Of a stretch of DNA of 64,000 nt, positions 1 through 14,300 are shown piece after piece; the first letter of the stretch is position 1, and every line of letters starts with the position of its first letter. The stretch covers positions 372,001 to 436,000 of the forward strand of contig NADL03000740.1 in the NCBI GenBank assembly GCA_002205965.3. The letters run 5' to 3'. The DNA is from Kappaphycus alvarezii. Taxonomy: Eukaryota; Rhodophyta; Florideophyceae; Gigartinales; Solieriaceae. The notes under the pieces were generated by a model. That model was not told where the DNA came from and searched no databases. It was given only the letters and a program-made list of their open reading frames with translations. Both the position numbers and the translations under genes were made by a program.

Positions 1-2880
1 ACACAGGTGACGAATTTTTTGGGAAAGGGGAGATGTTCCAGCTGCTAAATCCGTGAAATTAATGCTATGGTGGACAGAGAGTATGAAAGTCACGGTTTCG
101 ATCCTTTAAAAGATGTGAACACAACGCCTCGTCCAGTGGTTCCACTGGAGAAGGAAAAATTGCGTACTCACATGAGAATTTCGTGCTAGTCAAAATTTGA
201 AATTTAGAGGATGAGAGTGTTCAATGAAGACTAGCTCATGAATTATTACGGAAAAGGTAGCTTCATTTGAGATTGCTGAGGAAAGACAGTTGCGCGGAAG
301 ACCTAAGACTTCGTTCCGAAAATATCATGCAGTACTGCTTAAACTGTCTATGCAGAGACCCTGAACTCAAATGACATGTGGGAAGAACATTTTAGAGCTC
401 CCCATACTAATGAAAAGAAGGAAAGGGATTCATAGAATGAAGAAGTATTCTCACCGAATAAAAAGGAGTGGATAAAATATAGGAAATGCGCAAATTAATG
501 TTTTGGTACTGGAATTCACGTATTCAGCATTCCGCTGCTGCAAGAGGTCCAATTTATCTTAGAGAGTCACAGAAAGGCAGTTAAGTGATAAGGATAATAA
601 ATTGCCGAGAACTCAAGTGAAAGCGATGCTCCTATACTTCCACTTAATTCAGAGGGAATAATCTCAGCAAGTGCGAGAGTATCACCGTACAAATGTTCAG
701 GTTTGATAGGACCTTTAGTATTTACGACGGGAAAAAGCTCTTAGATTGAGAAGAAATATGATTATGGATTATCATTTAGCCACTGCTCATCTGTACTGTT
801 TATGGGAGATTTAAATCAACAAAAAGCTCATTATCTAAATTTCAAAACGCCTTTCAACTATGTTGTCAAACATTCTCATCTTTTTCGTATCATATCAATG
901 AATTTTTTAATTTAGACATGGAAAAAGGTGGAAATTATCTTTATGTATCCGGTAAGGGTTTTTGCACCAGTATCATTAAAATGTATTAAATGAACGTCGA
1001 GATGATGAGTTATAAAGAAAAATGTGCTCTGCAATCTCAGTCTACGACGCGGGAGAGACGGAAATATTTGACTGAATCAGTGATAGATAGCAAGAAAGAG
1101 CAAAATCAGGCAATCATACAGCTTCAAGGAAATATGAGTGTGGATTTTTTACCGGAACCAAAGTAAACCTAAAAAATCAGAAAAGCCCTTAAAAAAGGGA
1201 GAAATTCGGAAACTGTCCAAGAGGGGGGCGATCCGGATAGGAGAACGTTAGATTAGTGTGCACGGGGCATGCAAATATCAATAAAGTTCAAAACAGAGCT
1301 TTATTAAAACGGGCAGGGTAGTGTAGACCAGGAGCTGCAATATGGGTATTATTGGTGTGAAATAGTAACAGGCTCGGCTTTCTGAGTAGTATTAGAATGG
1401 AAGGAGTAAAACTTGAAATGTAGTGTAATGGCAGGATATCCTGGTTGGTAGCTTCCGTTCCTCATGATGATCGGGCTTTTCTCTGAAGGACTAAAATATA
1501 AGATTCCGTTATTAATAGTTGGGTTTAGAAAGTTGGAAAAGGGTGTAGCATATGATGTCGGTGAATGCAGTATCCTTTGGCTCTAGAAAGTTTTAAAATT
1601 CTCACTTTCGCTTGAAAAAAGATATAATGTACCAATGATCCATATAAAAGTGATCAGTACTTACGCAACCAGCTCGGCCAAATGCGAAACTACCTCTGGG
1701 CCTGTTTGAAAATATATGTTGGAGTAAGGTGTATCGGGAATATGTATTGGCCTAGAGGGAGGTAGTAGCTTGGATCTGATCAGGAGTAGGGCCTGAAAAA
1801 ATCCACCGGGAGATTTCGATTATAGCTTTTGAGGAGGGTGTATGGTGACCGCGGCTATGAGAGGGAAATAGAATCGATGAAATAACAGCACCTATGTGAA
1901 GATCAAGGCTGAGTGAAATAGAGGCATGATCATCCGCTAAGTTTGAGAAAGATTTGAAGGGATTTTTGGATTCAGGGGATTAAGGAATGTTCAAGTTACG
2001 CAAAGTACATAGTAGTTGTGTCTCAGAGAGATTGGAGAAACAAAAGGGGATCTAAGGATCAGAAAAAAGGTAAAGAGAAAAACACTTCGGTATTAGGGGG
2101 GAAATTTCTGTTAGCGGTGACTGTAATGACTATGATTGTATTACTATTGACTGTTTTATGAAGAGGGGGGGCAAAAATTCTTTCGAAGTTTCAGATTGAA
2201 GTGTGAAGAGCTCTTAGAATGCACAAATGAAGCATAAATTTCAGCTGTAATGGTTATACTTTGTGCTCAGGAGCCGCTCTTTCTGACCAGATACCAGAAT
2301 GGTCCGATTTTTCAGGGAAAAATAGGGGTTTCATGTGATTTTTTGGAGTAGAGAGCATAGTTTCAATGAGAGGATGGGATAATGTAATTAAGTAGTAGAA
2401 AAAAGGATGATTATAGAAGAAAAAAGCGGGGGGGAAGTACATGATGCGAAAAATGCTGGTGAAATCCTAGTGCTAACGGATCACAAGCGAATCACAAGCG
2501 TATCCTAGCAGCAAATAATTTCTTGAATAAAGAGCCAGGGATAATAAGTTAGAAGGAAGTTAGAGTAATGTGGATACTGGATGCGAGAAAGGGGCATGGA
2601 AGTGATCAAATAAACTCGTAGTAATACGGGCTAGCGGGGAGATAGATCTCAAGAAGTCGAAAAAATATGTTTTTGATGTGAAAAATTGCCGAAGAGGTTT
2701 ATGTTGAGGCTGAAGATAAATTATGTCCCATTTAAGGGGACGTATTTACTATAATGAGTTAGTAAGGGAGGAATATGAGATAAAGACCAGAAAAAGGGTC
2801 TGTGATTGCTTTTGACCGCACTAATATCCAGACGACAATTGTTCTCATATGAGTGAAAAATACAGAATGAAACTATTACC
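1..2880. other. Unassigned purine-rich intergenic DNA
   Basis: No gene, repeat or RNA could be supported here. The + strand is visibly rich in A and G, with many GAAAG and GGGGA runs, and stops are frequent in every frame. The first 200 bases hold a short open stretch on the + strand containing the residues DPLKDVNTTPRPVVPLEKEK, which looks protein-like but matches no family I know. It could be the edge of a pseudogene that begins outside the window. Confidence 0.4.
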
Positions 2881-3459
2881 TTTTCAATATATCTAATAGA
2901 AACTCTAGTTATTCAAACGGGCAAATTTATACCTCGATTGGTCACTTGAACACAAAACGAGTTTGTCAACATCGAAAAATTTTCGCCAATAATGAAGAAT
3001 CCAAATGAAATCTGTCAAAAGGTCGGAAACCTTGTAAAACATCGGTCAAAGGCTATCAAGTCAGTAGCTGATTGTGTGCCACTGTTCGGCTCCCCTTGGA
3101 GAAGTAATTAAGTCTATGGAGCCGTGGTCAGAATCCAAATTGACACATATACCTGAAGACGTCAGACTTCGCTGGTCCATTCCGGACAGGACAAAACGTA
3201 CCAGGCCAGGAGAAGCATCTGAATGGGACCTAGCATCATACATTAAAATGAAGACGCCTGTTGCAGAGGTCGAGCTACCGGATCGTCAAACTTAAGAAGA
3301 AAAAGTCAAGAAGCCAATAGGATGGCCGGAGTCGATGGGGAGGCCTGAGCAAAGAATTGAAGGGCAAAACTCGGACCAATGAGGATTTGTTAGTACCTTT
3401 AAATGATTGACGGCATATCGGCCGTGAAAGGTAATTGGTCCAGCAGGAGACATGCATAT

Positions 3460-5003
3460 TCACGGTCATACCGAGTATAACTAGAAAACCTAGGATTTTT
3501 CATTTGAATGTTTCCCCTCGACCACATTTCCGCCATTACTGGACTTTCCAACTAGAAATTCGGTAATGATGGGCACATACATGCAAGAGCTAGTGAAATT
3601 CTGAAGATTTTTAGAATTCTTAATTGCTATGCAGATTCGGGTTCTCAAGCGGAAGTTTACTTTGGAGTACGCATTCTACATCCAAATACACTCCGTAGGC
3701 GATATTTGAAAAAATAATGTACAAGAAGCGCTTGGAAGCACAGGTATCATGTATTAAATTCACCCGCTATATGGAAACTGAAAGCACTGACAGAAGATAG
3801 TGTGTATGGTCAGTGGATTTACGGACACCATAAAGCGATATAGGAGGTCTATTGTCTCGCCAGTTTAGAGAGTTTACGTGGATGAAATCATGTCAGGCTG
3901 GTACGGAAGGGGGAACTGGATCCCACACTATTTTTCCATGGAACGTAAGCTTGAAGATAAATGTGAAATCAAGACTGCAGTCTATGGTTTCAGTCGTATT
4001 AAATTGAATTTAGATATATTTTTCAGCGTTTGAGAGCAGCAATCGGCGTTACCAGTCAAATTTCTCCAATAGTAATTCTATTTCTTTTCGCCTTTCAGAG
4101 CCTTTAATTTGATTCGAATTGGCATGTTTGTGCAGACTCTACATTTACATATGTGGCTACAGCAAATAGAACCTTCGAGTATGGAATGAGGTTTGGTGGT
4201 GTCTTCAAGAATGTAACAAGGCAGTTTCCTATTTCACTTTTGTCAGGGCTTGAACTTTCTAGGCGCGGAGATCATATCTATATGGTAAGTCGGAGGACAG
4301 AAATGAATCCTTCTATGATGAGCATACCGTGGATGTATGGAGAAAGGAGATTTTTTGGCAGTATTTCCGTGCAGAAATTTCTTCAGATCCTGTAAGTGGA
4401 TCCCGTTGGAGGTCCGCTGGCAATGAAACAGTGATTTTGAAAGTTGAAAGTAAAGTTACAGCAGTCGTCAGTACATATTACGAAACGGGCTCCCAGATTG
4501 AAAGCTACAACAGATACAGACAAGATAATCGTGGACTAGAGAGAAAATTTGAAGTCACTGAGTTATCGTTAAGGGTAAACAAATCTTTGATTACAATTTA
4601 TATTGTTGAATCATGGCTGCAAGAAACGGGTTTGATGGGGGCAAGAAATTGCATGTCTCAAAAAGATTTTGATGCGAAAACTGGAGAACAACTCATCGAC
4701 AATTCATTTGATGCTATTGGTACGTGCATAGCTGAAATTGAAGTTCCACGGCACCCTGTTCACTCGTTCTGTGAAACTGGAATCCACATGACACCCACAG
4801 TGAAAAGGTACCAAGGAACCAGTGGACCTCCAACTAGAGCGGCGCTTCAAAGCAAATGCAATTTTTGCAAATCTGACATTAAGTCCAAATTTCTCCGCTC
4901 TGAACGCTTAAAGATGATCAAGAAGATTAGGAGATGCCATTCAGAGGCAGGCCGTAACTTTTTCAAAATTCGCTTACGCGATGTCCACCGCTGTCATAAT
5001 TAG
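3460..5003 (+). pseudogene. PiggyBac-like transposase (DDE_Tnp_1_7), broken
   Basis: Remnant of a cut-and-paste DNA transposase of the piggyBac type, in the form I recall from oomycetes and other protists. In order one sees: an N-terminal part with the words GFFI and YADSGSQAEVYFGVRIL (about 3490-3700); VYVDEIMSGWYG with the first catalytic Asp (about 3860-3895); a segment around FGGVFKNVTRQFPISLL and LSRRGD (4180-4270); QIESYNRYRQDNRGLERKF (4495-4550); a MRVN-like helix and GEQLIDNSFDAIG (4690-4720); and a cysteine-bearing tail (CNFC, then RCHSEAGRNFF and RDVH) resembling the C-terminal zinc-binding region. The last 224 codons (4329-5003) are one open frame. Upstream parts lie in other frames and contain stops, for example before VYVDE, and the second catalytic Asp motif was not found. 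So it is dead. The region 3061-3459 may be its N-terminus. Terminal repeats and a TTAA target site were not resolved. Confidence 0.78.
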
Positions 5004-5790
5004 ATGATGCTTTACATTGGTTTGTAGTGATGTTTACGAGTATAAAGTTACATTTTCAAGGCCGAATGTGTCAAAATGAAAAAAATTGGTTGCTCACTAG
5101 GACCGACAATTTCCTTTTCCATTGCTTACTTGAGGAACATTATTCTACAGAAAAAGTTTTGGAGGAGGATAAAACTATTCTTTTAGAGACAGGGATGTCG
5201 GTCTTTACGGATCCAGCATAATAGAATAAAATTTAATTAAAAATAGGTTTTTAGAATAATTATTTGTACTCATAAGGGTACATTAAGCTTTCGAAAATCG
5301 CCGTCGGAAATTGAAGGAAAAGTACTATAGCTGTGGGACCCCTATCATTTTCGCAGCAAAATACAGCAGCGATTGCTGAGATACTGAATTTGTTGTCTCC
5401 AGCGGAGAGAGTTGAGATTAGAAGCGTGAAAATTGCAAAGTAATACTGCAGTGTACCAATGACGAAGGGTTGGAAAATATGTTATGGAGAATCTACAACT
5501 CTAAAACTCAAAAGTACATAGATTGTGCAACTCAATTCTTCTTTGAATTTTCTCCTATTAGTTCATTGCTACTGTATAATAAGCCGAAACATCAACAATT
5601 TCTTATACAATGATTTGTCTCCAGAAATACATAAAATATGTACCTCTTGCTACTGGTGTATCATGTCCTAAGCACATAATTCACAATTCTGTCGATTACA
5701 TATAACTAAGCGAAGAACAATGCAAATGATTTAGTGCATACGAAAATCACCAGAGAACCAGTCGCCCAGATTTTTGGCACTCTTGGGAAA
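5004..5790. other. Unassigned AT-rich stretch after the transposase
   Basis: A 64-codon open frame on the + strand (5027-5221) follows the transposase closely but has no recognisable features. The rest is AT-rich and closed in all frames. It probably includes the 3' end of the piggyBac-like element, but no terminal inverted repeat was identified. Confidence 0.35.
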
Positions 5791-5792
5791 TT

Positions 5793-6029
5793 TTGTTGCA
5801 CGCCAGTACGCAAAACATTGGAGCCAACTCCCTCCCCACAGTAACACCTTTGTCAGCGCAAAATGCAACAAAAAAACCAGTCCACCCTTTTCTCTCCCAC
5901 TACAATCGCCTCCAACAACACGAGGAAGGTCATAATAGCTTCTGGCAATTTAACACCCCAAATCGCAGCATCAATGTAACAGTCAACAATTCCCTCCAGG
6001 TCTACGACATCCTCGACGCCACCCAATAA
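5793..6029 (+). other. 78-codon open frame, Asn/Gln/Thr-rich, possible 5' part of the DUF6818-like gene
   Basis: Open frame of 78 codons rich in Asn, Gln, Thr and Ser, with local GC content higher than its surroundings. It lies about 60-100 bases upstream of the DUF6818-like domain on the same strand. A polar, low-complexity N-terminus before the domain would be ordinary for such a protein, so this may be its first part. Nothing in the sequence proves the link, and the frame could equally be chance. Confidence 0.3.
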
Positions 6030-6084
6030 AAATAAGCTTTCCGGTTCACCCTCTAATCTCCACCAACAAAAAGACGAGGTCAGA

Positions 6085-6603
6085 AATCAAAAAAATTTTC
6101 CAATCAAAGCAAAAAGGAAGAGCTGGAGCACCAAATTACAACAAAGAAGATATAACCAGTCGTTTTGATATCTTCGAACGAATCGAGCCCATTGGAGCCA
6201 ATATGTGGGCAGCGGTTGCTGTAGAGTTTATAAATTGGAGCGAAACACACCCACTACCTGCAAGAGACCAGGACTCTCTTAAAAAAATTCGGAAAGCTGC
6301 GCAACTGCAAAAAGCTTACTGGAGACCCATCTTTTCCAGGGGATGCTCGCTGCGCAAAACATATTGCCCGAGATATCCAATACATTATAGCCGCAAAGCT
6401 ATTTGATGGTGATGAAAGCAATACAGAAGGAAATAGTAGTAATAAGAAAGAAGGTGAAACAGGGTGAAAGGAAGATTGGAGCTCGTCAAAAGCATCTCGC
6501 AATAGGTCTTGGAGATTTGCAGGCAAAGCGAACGAAAGAAGAAGAAAGTCTTGCTAGCAGTGTTGCAGCGATGAATGAATTTATAGGCGTCATTGAAAAA
6601 TAA
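6085..6603 (+). pseudogene. DUF6818-like (SANT-like) domain protein, broken
   Basis: The + strand reads ...GRAGAPNYNKEDI, then IFERIEPIGANMWAAVAVEF, then PARDQDSLKK, and in a shifted frame the pieces KKLTGDPSFP and AKHIARDI. That order (GAPNY, E.I.P.G...W..V...F, RD..SLK.KF, K.PTGDP, A..HIARDI) is the pattern I know as DUF6818, a small helical SANT/Myb-like domain common in protist and fungal repeat-rich genomes. Its function is not established; DNA binding is inferred from the fold type. A frameshift falls near the run of six A residues at about 6280, in the middle of the domain. The frame 6403-6603 that follows is rich in Lys, Glu and Gln and would form a coiled coil, so it may be the original C-terminal region. 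A second copy of this domain lies at 15276-15720. Confidence 0.65.
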
Positions 6604-8320
6604 ATCGAAAGCGGGAAAGACAAAGCACCAGACGTATCACTTCAAGAGTCAATGATAAACTCTGTTTTCAAGAATGAGGTATTTTGTTTAAAAGAAAGAA
6701 GTGAACAAGAGCATTGTTGACAAAAAGAATACGATTGCGGGCATGGAAATGGCTTCGAAAGTGCTTTTCGGTAAGCTCGCAGACCGAGCTTACCGAGTCC
6801 TCTTCTGGCAATGGGCACTAACAAAATTACAGATTTGGTGCGCGTTAAAGCTCACTGGTGCTCACGTTCGCGTACTTGGCCCCTCGGGCAGCTTCCTGCG
6901 GCCACTGCAAAGGAGATGGGTTATATGTGCCTGTTATGTGGTCCCTACCCACAGTCCGAGTTCTATAACTGAATAAACGAACTGTGAGCTCTGTAATGAT
7001 CCCACTCCGCACTTTGTCTTTCGCTCGGCATTATGCGCTAAATTATTGAATCAATACCTGCAAGTTCTTGTGACTACGGGATGTGTTTAGTTTCATTATT
7101 TTTTCTTGCTTTTATTATCTTCTATATTGTACAGGTATTGTTGTTAACAAACGCAGAATCTCCGAGAATGGCCATTCACGGCGGAGTCATACAGTCGGAG
7201 AGCTTGAGATAGTGGAATCCTAGTCGAGCCAGCTTTGTGTCGTGCCAACTACCAGGAAAATTGATCGCAGTATGTATGATTTCTCCAAAGAAATTGAAGA
7301 CAAAACATTTAGTGACTTCTTACTGTGTGTAGCCCTCGTTTTGCATGTCAGAATCTACATAGTTTTGACATTTGAATCTCCCACCATCTGTCACACCAAA
7401 GACTAATTTCAAGAGCATAGTAAATTGTCGATATTTTTCCAATAGTGCAGCAGATGCTTTTCATTGCTCTATAGAATGCCATCGTACTTTAAAAAGAATT
7501 TCTTATTCATCTCAATTCATCTTGCTTGGTCGTTTTCAGGAGTCCACAGAGACTTTAATCAAGCCGAAAACTTAAAGTTGATGGGAAAATGACAAAAAAT
7601 GTACAAAGCTGATATGCTTTGCAATTGATCTTCAAAAATTATCATGCCATTCCGAGCAGATATACTGACTTCATGAGATTTTTTCTCCCTTGTGAACATG
7701 AGCTTCTGCGGTTAGGACTACCATAGCTCTGTGAGCCTCTGATAATTGCAAATAAGGGAAGCAATTCATTGAAAAAGATCTGTTATGTAAAGTTTGTGGT
7801 ATTGATAAAGTCATTGTCTATACCACTCGCTATAGTGCGTTGCCAAGATGTGGGGTGCTGGTAGGCCGCAGGATGGAGTAGGGTGGCTCCGGTACTGATG
7901 AGCACCCTTACGCATAGCGCGGTAGAGTAGGCTGCAACGCAGACTGCTAATTCAGCTTTGTGTAGTCTCGAGTGCATGTCGGTGGGTGTTCTTGACCTGC
8001 AGAGAAGTTAGCGGAGGGTTTGGACAGGTGAATCAGCCCTCGGAGATCCGATTCTGATCGTCAAATTTGGCACAGATCCATTCAAATCTTAACGAATTGG
8101 CGTCTTTTTACTGGCTCATATTTGGCCAGCCGGCGAACTGGCGATTTTCATATGCACCTATTGCAAACATTCCCAAAATACTTTGGATTATAGGAACCAT
8201 ACAGTGCTTGAATAGGTAAAGACCTTCTTCAAATTGCATACTGAGACTTCTATTGTATTTGGAGTCAAAATTTCGAAAATTTAACACGTAGAATGACAAT
8301 ATAACCACCATTAATATTAA
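6604..8320. other. Unassigned DNA with two GC-richer islands
   Basis: No gene could be supported. Two short islands (about 6820-6990 and 7840-8030) are clearly richer in G and C than their flanks and look like fragments of something inserted, but their translations match nothing I recognise and no flanking direct repeats were seen. Short open frames here (67-91 codons) have no domain features. Confidence 0.35.
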
Positions 8321-11300
8321 ATTGGTACGTTACCTAGACCATACTCATCGTGAATGCAGATGTCAAAAACTCAAAGTACTGTATACTGAGATTATCTCTG
8401 AGGAGGTATAGCTCCAGACCCAGACCGATGGGTAATTAGTATTTATTAAATTTGATGAAAGATAATTTCAGGAACTAAGCAGCTCTGCAGATGATGATGG
8501 TATTTAGATTATCCTGTAAATAAACGTGGTACACTTATATCTGGTGACTGTAGATAAGTTCTGGGCTGTTCTTGATCGAAGGATTAATTATTACGGATAA
8601 AATCGAATGAGTTCAGAATCTCCCTAGTACTGATATAACTAAAAGCTCTTTTGGTTAAAGGTAATCTTTTTAGATGACTTTTTGGTTATCAAGAACTAGA
8701 TAACAGAATAAAGCGGATCTAGTGAGGGTTTTTGCTCATTTTTGGTAATGCCTTACGGGCTTATATCAACTCTTTGACTCTAGAGTAGACAGAAAATTGA
8801 AAAATATCAATATGAACTAATTTTGTTTTTGTACTACTTTTTCTTTGGACATATAGATATCTCGATTCGATGATCTCTTAAGTATCTTCACCCCCACTCT
8901 AGTATCCACATAGGAATATTTTCAAAGTGCCTAAATCAAGAGAAAAAGGAAACTTTCGTACCTTATTTCCACTATTTCGGGCTATTATCAACCACGAGAA
9001 GTTCTTACTGATTAGTGAGCTACCAAATTCTCTCAATTATTTCAAATATAACTCATCTTTCATTGAATTTTAAGGATTAAGAACTGGATATTTTCTTCAT
9101 GTTGGATTATTACTGGTTTTTAGTGGTTTTAGGTGGTTCTAAACACATATCATTTTTCTGCATTGGTATGCGTTTCTTATTTTGTCCAAAAAAATTGCAA
9201 ATTTGAAAGGTAAAAGACTATAATTGAATAAAAAGAGTTTTTGCTCACTAATAGAGTGCCTTGTCGAGGAAATTATTTGAGAAATAATACTTTGATTTGA
9301 GAAATAGACTAACCTTTCCTCGTCATTGGATACTAACGAAATTTTCTATCCTTACCTAAAAATTTCAAATATATTATTATAAAATTTATAATGTATGCTA
9401 TACAATAAGTAATTCAGAATAAAATAATATTTCCTATAATATCACTATTCAGTAAACGACTAAAGTTGTAGTAGCAATAAATTATTATCAAACTGCTCTG
9501 TACATATTTTCATTTTGCTAACCGATTTTTTCGAAATTATACAGTTATACCTATGTTTACACCTCGGAAGTGATGTTTTTTGGACATATTTATTACACAT
9601 CTTGTTCTAATTCCATTTATTTGCATAAAGTAAGTGGCAAATGTAATTTTTGACTGCCTTAAGAGACTTACTTGGACATGTAATTGATGAATTCCTTCTT
9701 TACGCCAGTTCAAATTGATTTCCACTATAAATTTGAGTTCCTAACAATGGCGTTCATTTATTCATGTTTTCATTACAAGTCTCGAATTTCTCAGCTTTTT
9801 CTAATCCCATATACTTAAGAATATGCTTGATCTAAACTATAAAATATTCGTTATGCATAAGCTAATATCCTTGAAGGTTTCATTTAATTTCGTTCTTTCA
9901 CTCTACTTGATGAACTGGTTATTCATCATAAATAAATGGATGGTTCTGGTTTTCAATTCCGCACTTTTCCTTCAATCATTACGCCAATTCAATCTTGACA
10001 GCTCATTGACTGCAATTTCTTTTTGCTTTGAACACGAAATTACAACTCAATTATTTCAGGGCCCATTTCATCCTCTGACAAACTTAATGATTTGCGAAAA
10101 CCTAAGAGAGCCATAAAACGTTGAAAAAGCATTTACTTGAGAACATTAGCCATTATTTATTTCATGGTTATGTCGGATACTATTACCTACTAATTTTCAA
10201 GACGTGCTCGGTGTTAACGAACTGTGAAAAGGCGGTAAGAATTTTCCTAATAAATTTCGGCCTGTTAACTTATCAAAATGGTCTCGAGAATCTATATAGT
10301 TCTATGAGTGCACACATGATATGAATAAAGATGAGAGAGTAAGATTGTAGTGAATCCCCTTTGAACTGCTTAAATTTCCACAATAATAGGTCCCCTTTTT
10401 TCAAGAGTGTCCTAAATTTACACCTTAATTCACATTTACCAGATGTCAAATTGTTACTGAAAAGAGTTTACCGTACTCATTGTTGACTTCAAACTGCCCT
10501 CTTAATGCACAGAAATGCTTCATTTTGTCATTTTGAATAACGTAAAAGCCGTAATACCAACTTAACAAAGCTCATATCACACGTGAATTCCCAGCTCCGT
10601 TTTGTTTCTCTATTTTGCAGAGATTTTAGGAATTGATCATTAACTCTTGACTAATTGCCAGGTCTACAGTAATTTTAGTAGTCTTTTGAGCCTTCTTTAC
10701 GTTTTTTTGTTTCACTTTACGTCTGAAAGGATATACATTTAATGCAAAGAAAATGCATAAAATTTTTAATAAATTTTCGACTTGATTCATTCGTTTTTAG
10801 TCTGGATATGATTTGCTCAATCGTTACGATATAAGCGAAGATATTTTCATGTGTTCTAATTTAAAAGTTACTGGAAAACACATTCTTAAGTTGAGAGCCG
10901 CCACTTCTCATCAGGATTACTTTTGTTAGCTGAAAATTTGTTCTGATTTCTCTATTAAATTTCAATTTGAGTACTTCTAAAGATATCAATCTAAAGTGAG
11001 TGATGGAAGAAATTACGCATTGCTGGGGCTATTTTTAAAATTTCCTCTTTACCAAAAAAAATTCCATTCTTTGTTATTTACTTTCAGAAATTGAAATAAT
11101 CATTTGAATGTATAGACCAAAATGCAAAATTGAATGCTGTATTAAAAGACATAAAATGAAATTTCTCCTAGTAATCATGCATAAAAATGCCTGAATGGTA
11201 GCTTGGTACAATATTTGACGTATTATAAATTTTGGAAGCACGTGTAACTTTCTTTGCGTTCTTAAAATTCAATTTGTATCTCAACTACTACATCTGGTAC

Positions 11301-14300
11301 TACACCAAGCGACCCTCTTCCTGAAAAATTGTGCGATTTATAACTTAGCCCAAAAGATTCCGCTAAATTGTTGCTATGAGAAATCTATTTTTAATGACTT
11401 TGAACTGATTGGATAAGTCTAAAAATTACGTAATACACTATAGTACCCATATATCTTCATGAAAACAGTATAAAATTTAGCAAATTTTGATTCCGGATTC
11501 TGTAACTATAGAAAATTTCTGTCGTTAATTCTCTTCCACGTCCTCTACACTTTATAAAAGTTTGGTTTAGGTCCTATTTTCACTTTTGTAGATGTTAAAT
11601 ACGGCTCTACTGGTATTTTTGAAATCTGAACTTTAAAAGATTATCATCTTTCTACTTCATATTGGTTAGCAACCTAGAAAAATACGAAAATAACAAAAAT
11701 TCGGCAAAGTACAGTTCCATTTACCTACTGTTAAGAAAATATGTATTCCGTAATTGATTAAGAATAAATTGAGTTTCAATACTAAAAAGGCTTCTGTTTA
11801 CCTAAAAAGACTGGGATGTTTTACTTATTTATTCCAGATTACCAGCAGTCGAGAAATTATCCTTAGTCTTTCTTTAGTTTTTTCCCGAATATCTGGAACA
11901 ATTTGCCTTCTAATGTTCTACTTCAATTTTACTAATGTTTTTTATTTGTAATAATTAACTCAATATCTTGTCTAAAAGTAAATATATTTATTTTTCGCGA
12001 TCCATTTATTATGTATATTGCGCAGCTTTCACGACTCATTGAGATACATCTAATGAATTAATAAAACTAAAATTAATAATGAGTTTTCAACTCTATTCAG
12101 CCGGCAAATAGTGACAAAGATAATAGTTCATCAAAATTTACCAATGGTAATATTTTTTCAGTAGTAATTCTCAACAATAAGCCGACAATTTTAAATATTT
12201 CCTTTCGGTGCAAAAAATCATTCGTTTGCAGTAATTTATCTGGTTAAGTAAGTTCGATTATTAAAAATTAGGTTATATTTCTAAAACCGTCCTGCGTAGC
12301 CATCGTCTCAGAAATACTTGTGCTTTCATATGTACGTGTTTCTATATATATCGTTGCTCTTTTCATGAGTCCATTTTTTCAAATTCGCATCGCTTAAAGT
12401 TAATATCCGCAATCTGGAGCCTATAATGTAGATACATATTGGAATGAATAAAACTCCTCCAACTACTGCCCCAAGACCTGCTATGAATTCATTATACTTT
12501 TCATGATATTATTTAGATGAGAAATAAAATTGCTTTGAGAGATTTTAGAAAAGTTTTCAAGGTATATTTGATTAATATCTCGGGAAAAACTGACTAGTAA
12601 AATAAGGCCACATAAAAAACTATCAGATAAAATAAAAGATAAAAAGCGGAGAATGGAAGCAGATATCTTCACAAATATGCATTCGTTCTCCTCCTAATCA
12701 AAAATTGATAATTAGTCTTTGGAGACTAAAAGTTAATTTAATTGTGTTTTCAAATTGAAAATAAACCTAGTTATCCTAAATAGAAAACTTATTTTAAAGT
12801 AGCTACTTTAATAATTGTTTCTATTGAACCACCCGTTACATGAAGTCATTCTGTCCTTTTCCGATTCCATTAGTTTGTTCTATTACTGATGTTGAATTCT
12901 GAAAAGAAAATTAAACTCTTGGAATGGTCTTGTATCAGTTCCTTTGATTCTTTGTTCCAGAAAAACACTTTAAATTTATTTGATTCATTCTAAGCCGTAG
13001 TAACATTGTGGATTATAGCCTTTAAAAGTGGCCATAAAATTGCAAAAGTGCAGCGATCAAAATGTCTTTTAATAATTGAAAATGTTAGACATCTTTAGGT
13101 TTTCGGAAGAGTCTCTCTGAATGCAAGAAGTCAAATTTAGTAGAAATATGCGTGAAATAATACTACAGCACATGTCCAAGAACTGCTTCAGAGTCAGCCT
13201 ATTATTGGAACACGCAAATAAAGCATTGAATATTTCATTTCTTAGATGCTTTAGTTCAATTTTTTACGGACCAAACGGAACTGGAAAATTCCAGTAAATA
13301 TATTGAAATACTCTTACGGCAAATAGAATAATATACTAGGCTGCTATGTATCCCGTTTCATTTTTAAACGCTTGGAGCGGGAATTCATTTTGAGTATGAT
13401 TGGTAAATATCGGATTTTGAGTTTTGTCTCCAGGACCTTACAACATATTGATATACTTCTGTCAACAATTCTATATAAAGATGTTAATTTAATAGATAGC
13501 ATGAGTTTCACTGAACTAAACAGTACAATGCAAGAAAACTGCGTTAATATGCAAAATAATCAATGTTAATCTATCAGAAAACTGCTTCGAGTGTATTTAA
13601 AAGTGAAAATTCAATCTTTATGATAATGCACGGGTTAAAGTACTGCAAACCGCTAAAATGTCGAATAACATTATCGACATTAGTTTGGAGTGATGAGTCG
13701 TTAGAAATTTCAAAAAAGTATTGAACACGCCAACTGTTAATTATTATACGTTAAATTGCTACATAAAGATCCCAGAACGTGTTGAAATTTTATAAATATC
13801 AAATATGATAATGTAGATTTGTTTCATTGTCGAAATTAATTCAGGTCATACCAAAGGTTCCGAAGAGTTCAATGAAGCGCAAGAAAATATTACAGTGCAT
13901 CTTCGGCTATTGTAAACTTTATTAGGAGGAAAATATTCAATGAAAAAGATTAGATCAAATTGGGATGAGTTTGCCCGGCAAACTGGTATTTTGCAATTCG
14001 TAATCAAAGACAATTAAAAACATTGTAGATGGCATCAAATTTCAATGGTAGCTAAGCGAAAACTTATATATTTTCAAAATAGTTTCGCTCATAAAATTGT
14101 ATTTTCTGAGCCCTATCAAATTATTATAAATGCGCAGAGGAACCAAAGGGATTTTAAACCCTGCCCTTGGGAACTCGAGTGATTCTATGGTTCACATCCA
14201 ATATTAGAGCAACGTAAATGTAACTTCGCTCGGTGTAATTACTGATACAATGTGCCCAAAATGTATCACGGAGCCCGTCAAAAATTTAATACCCAAGCTG

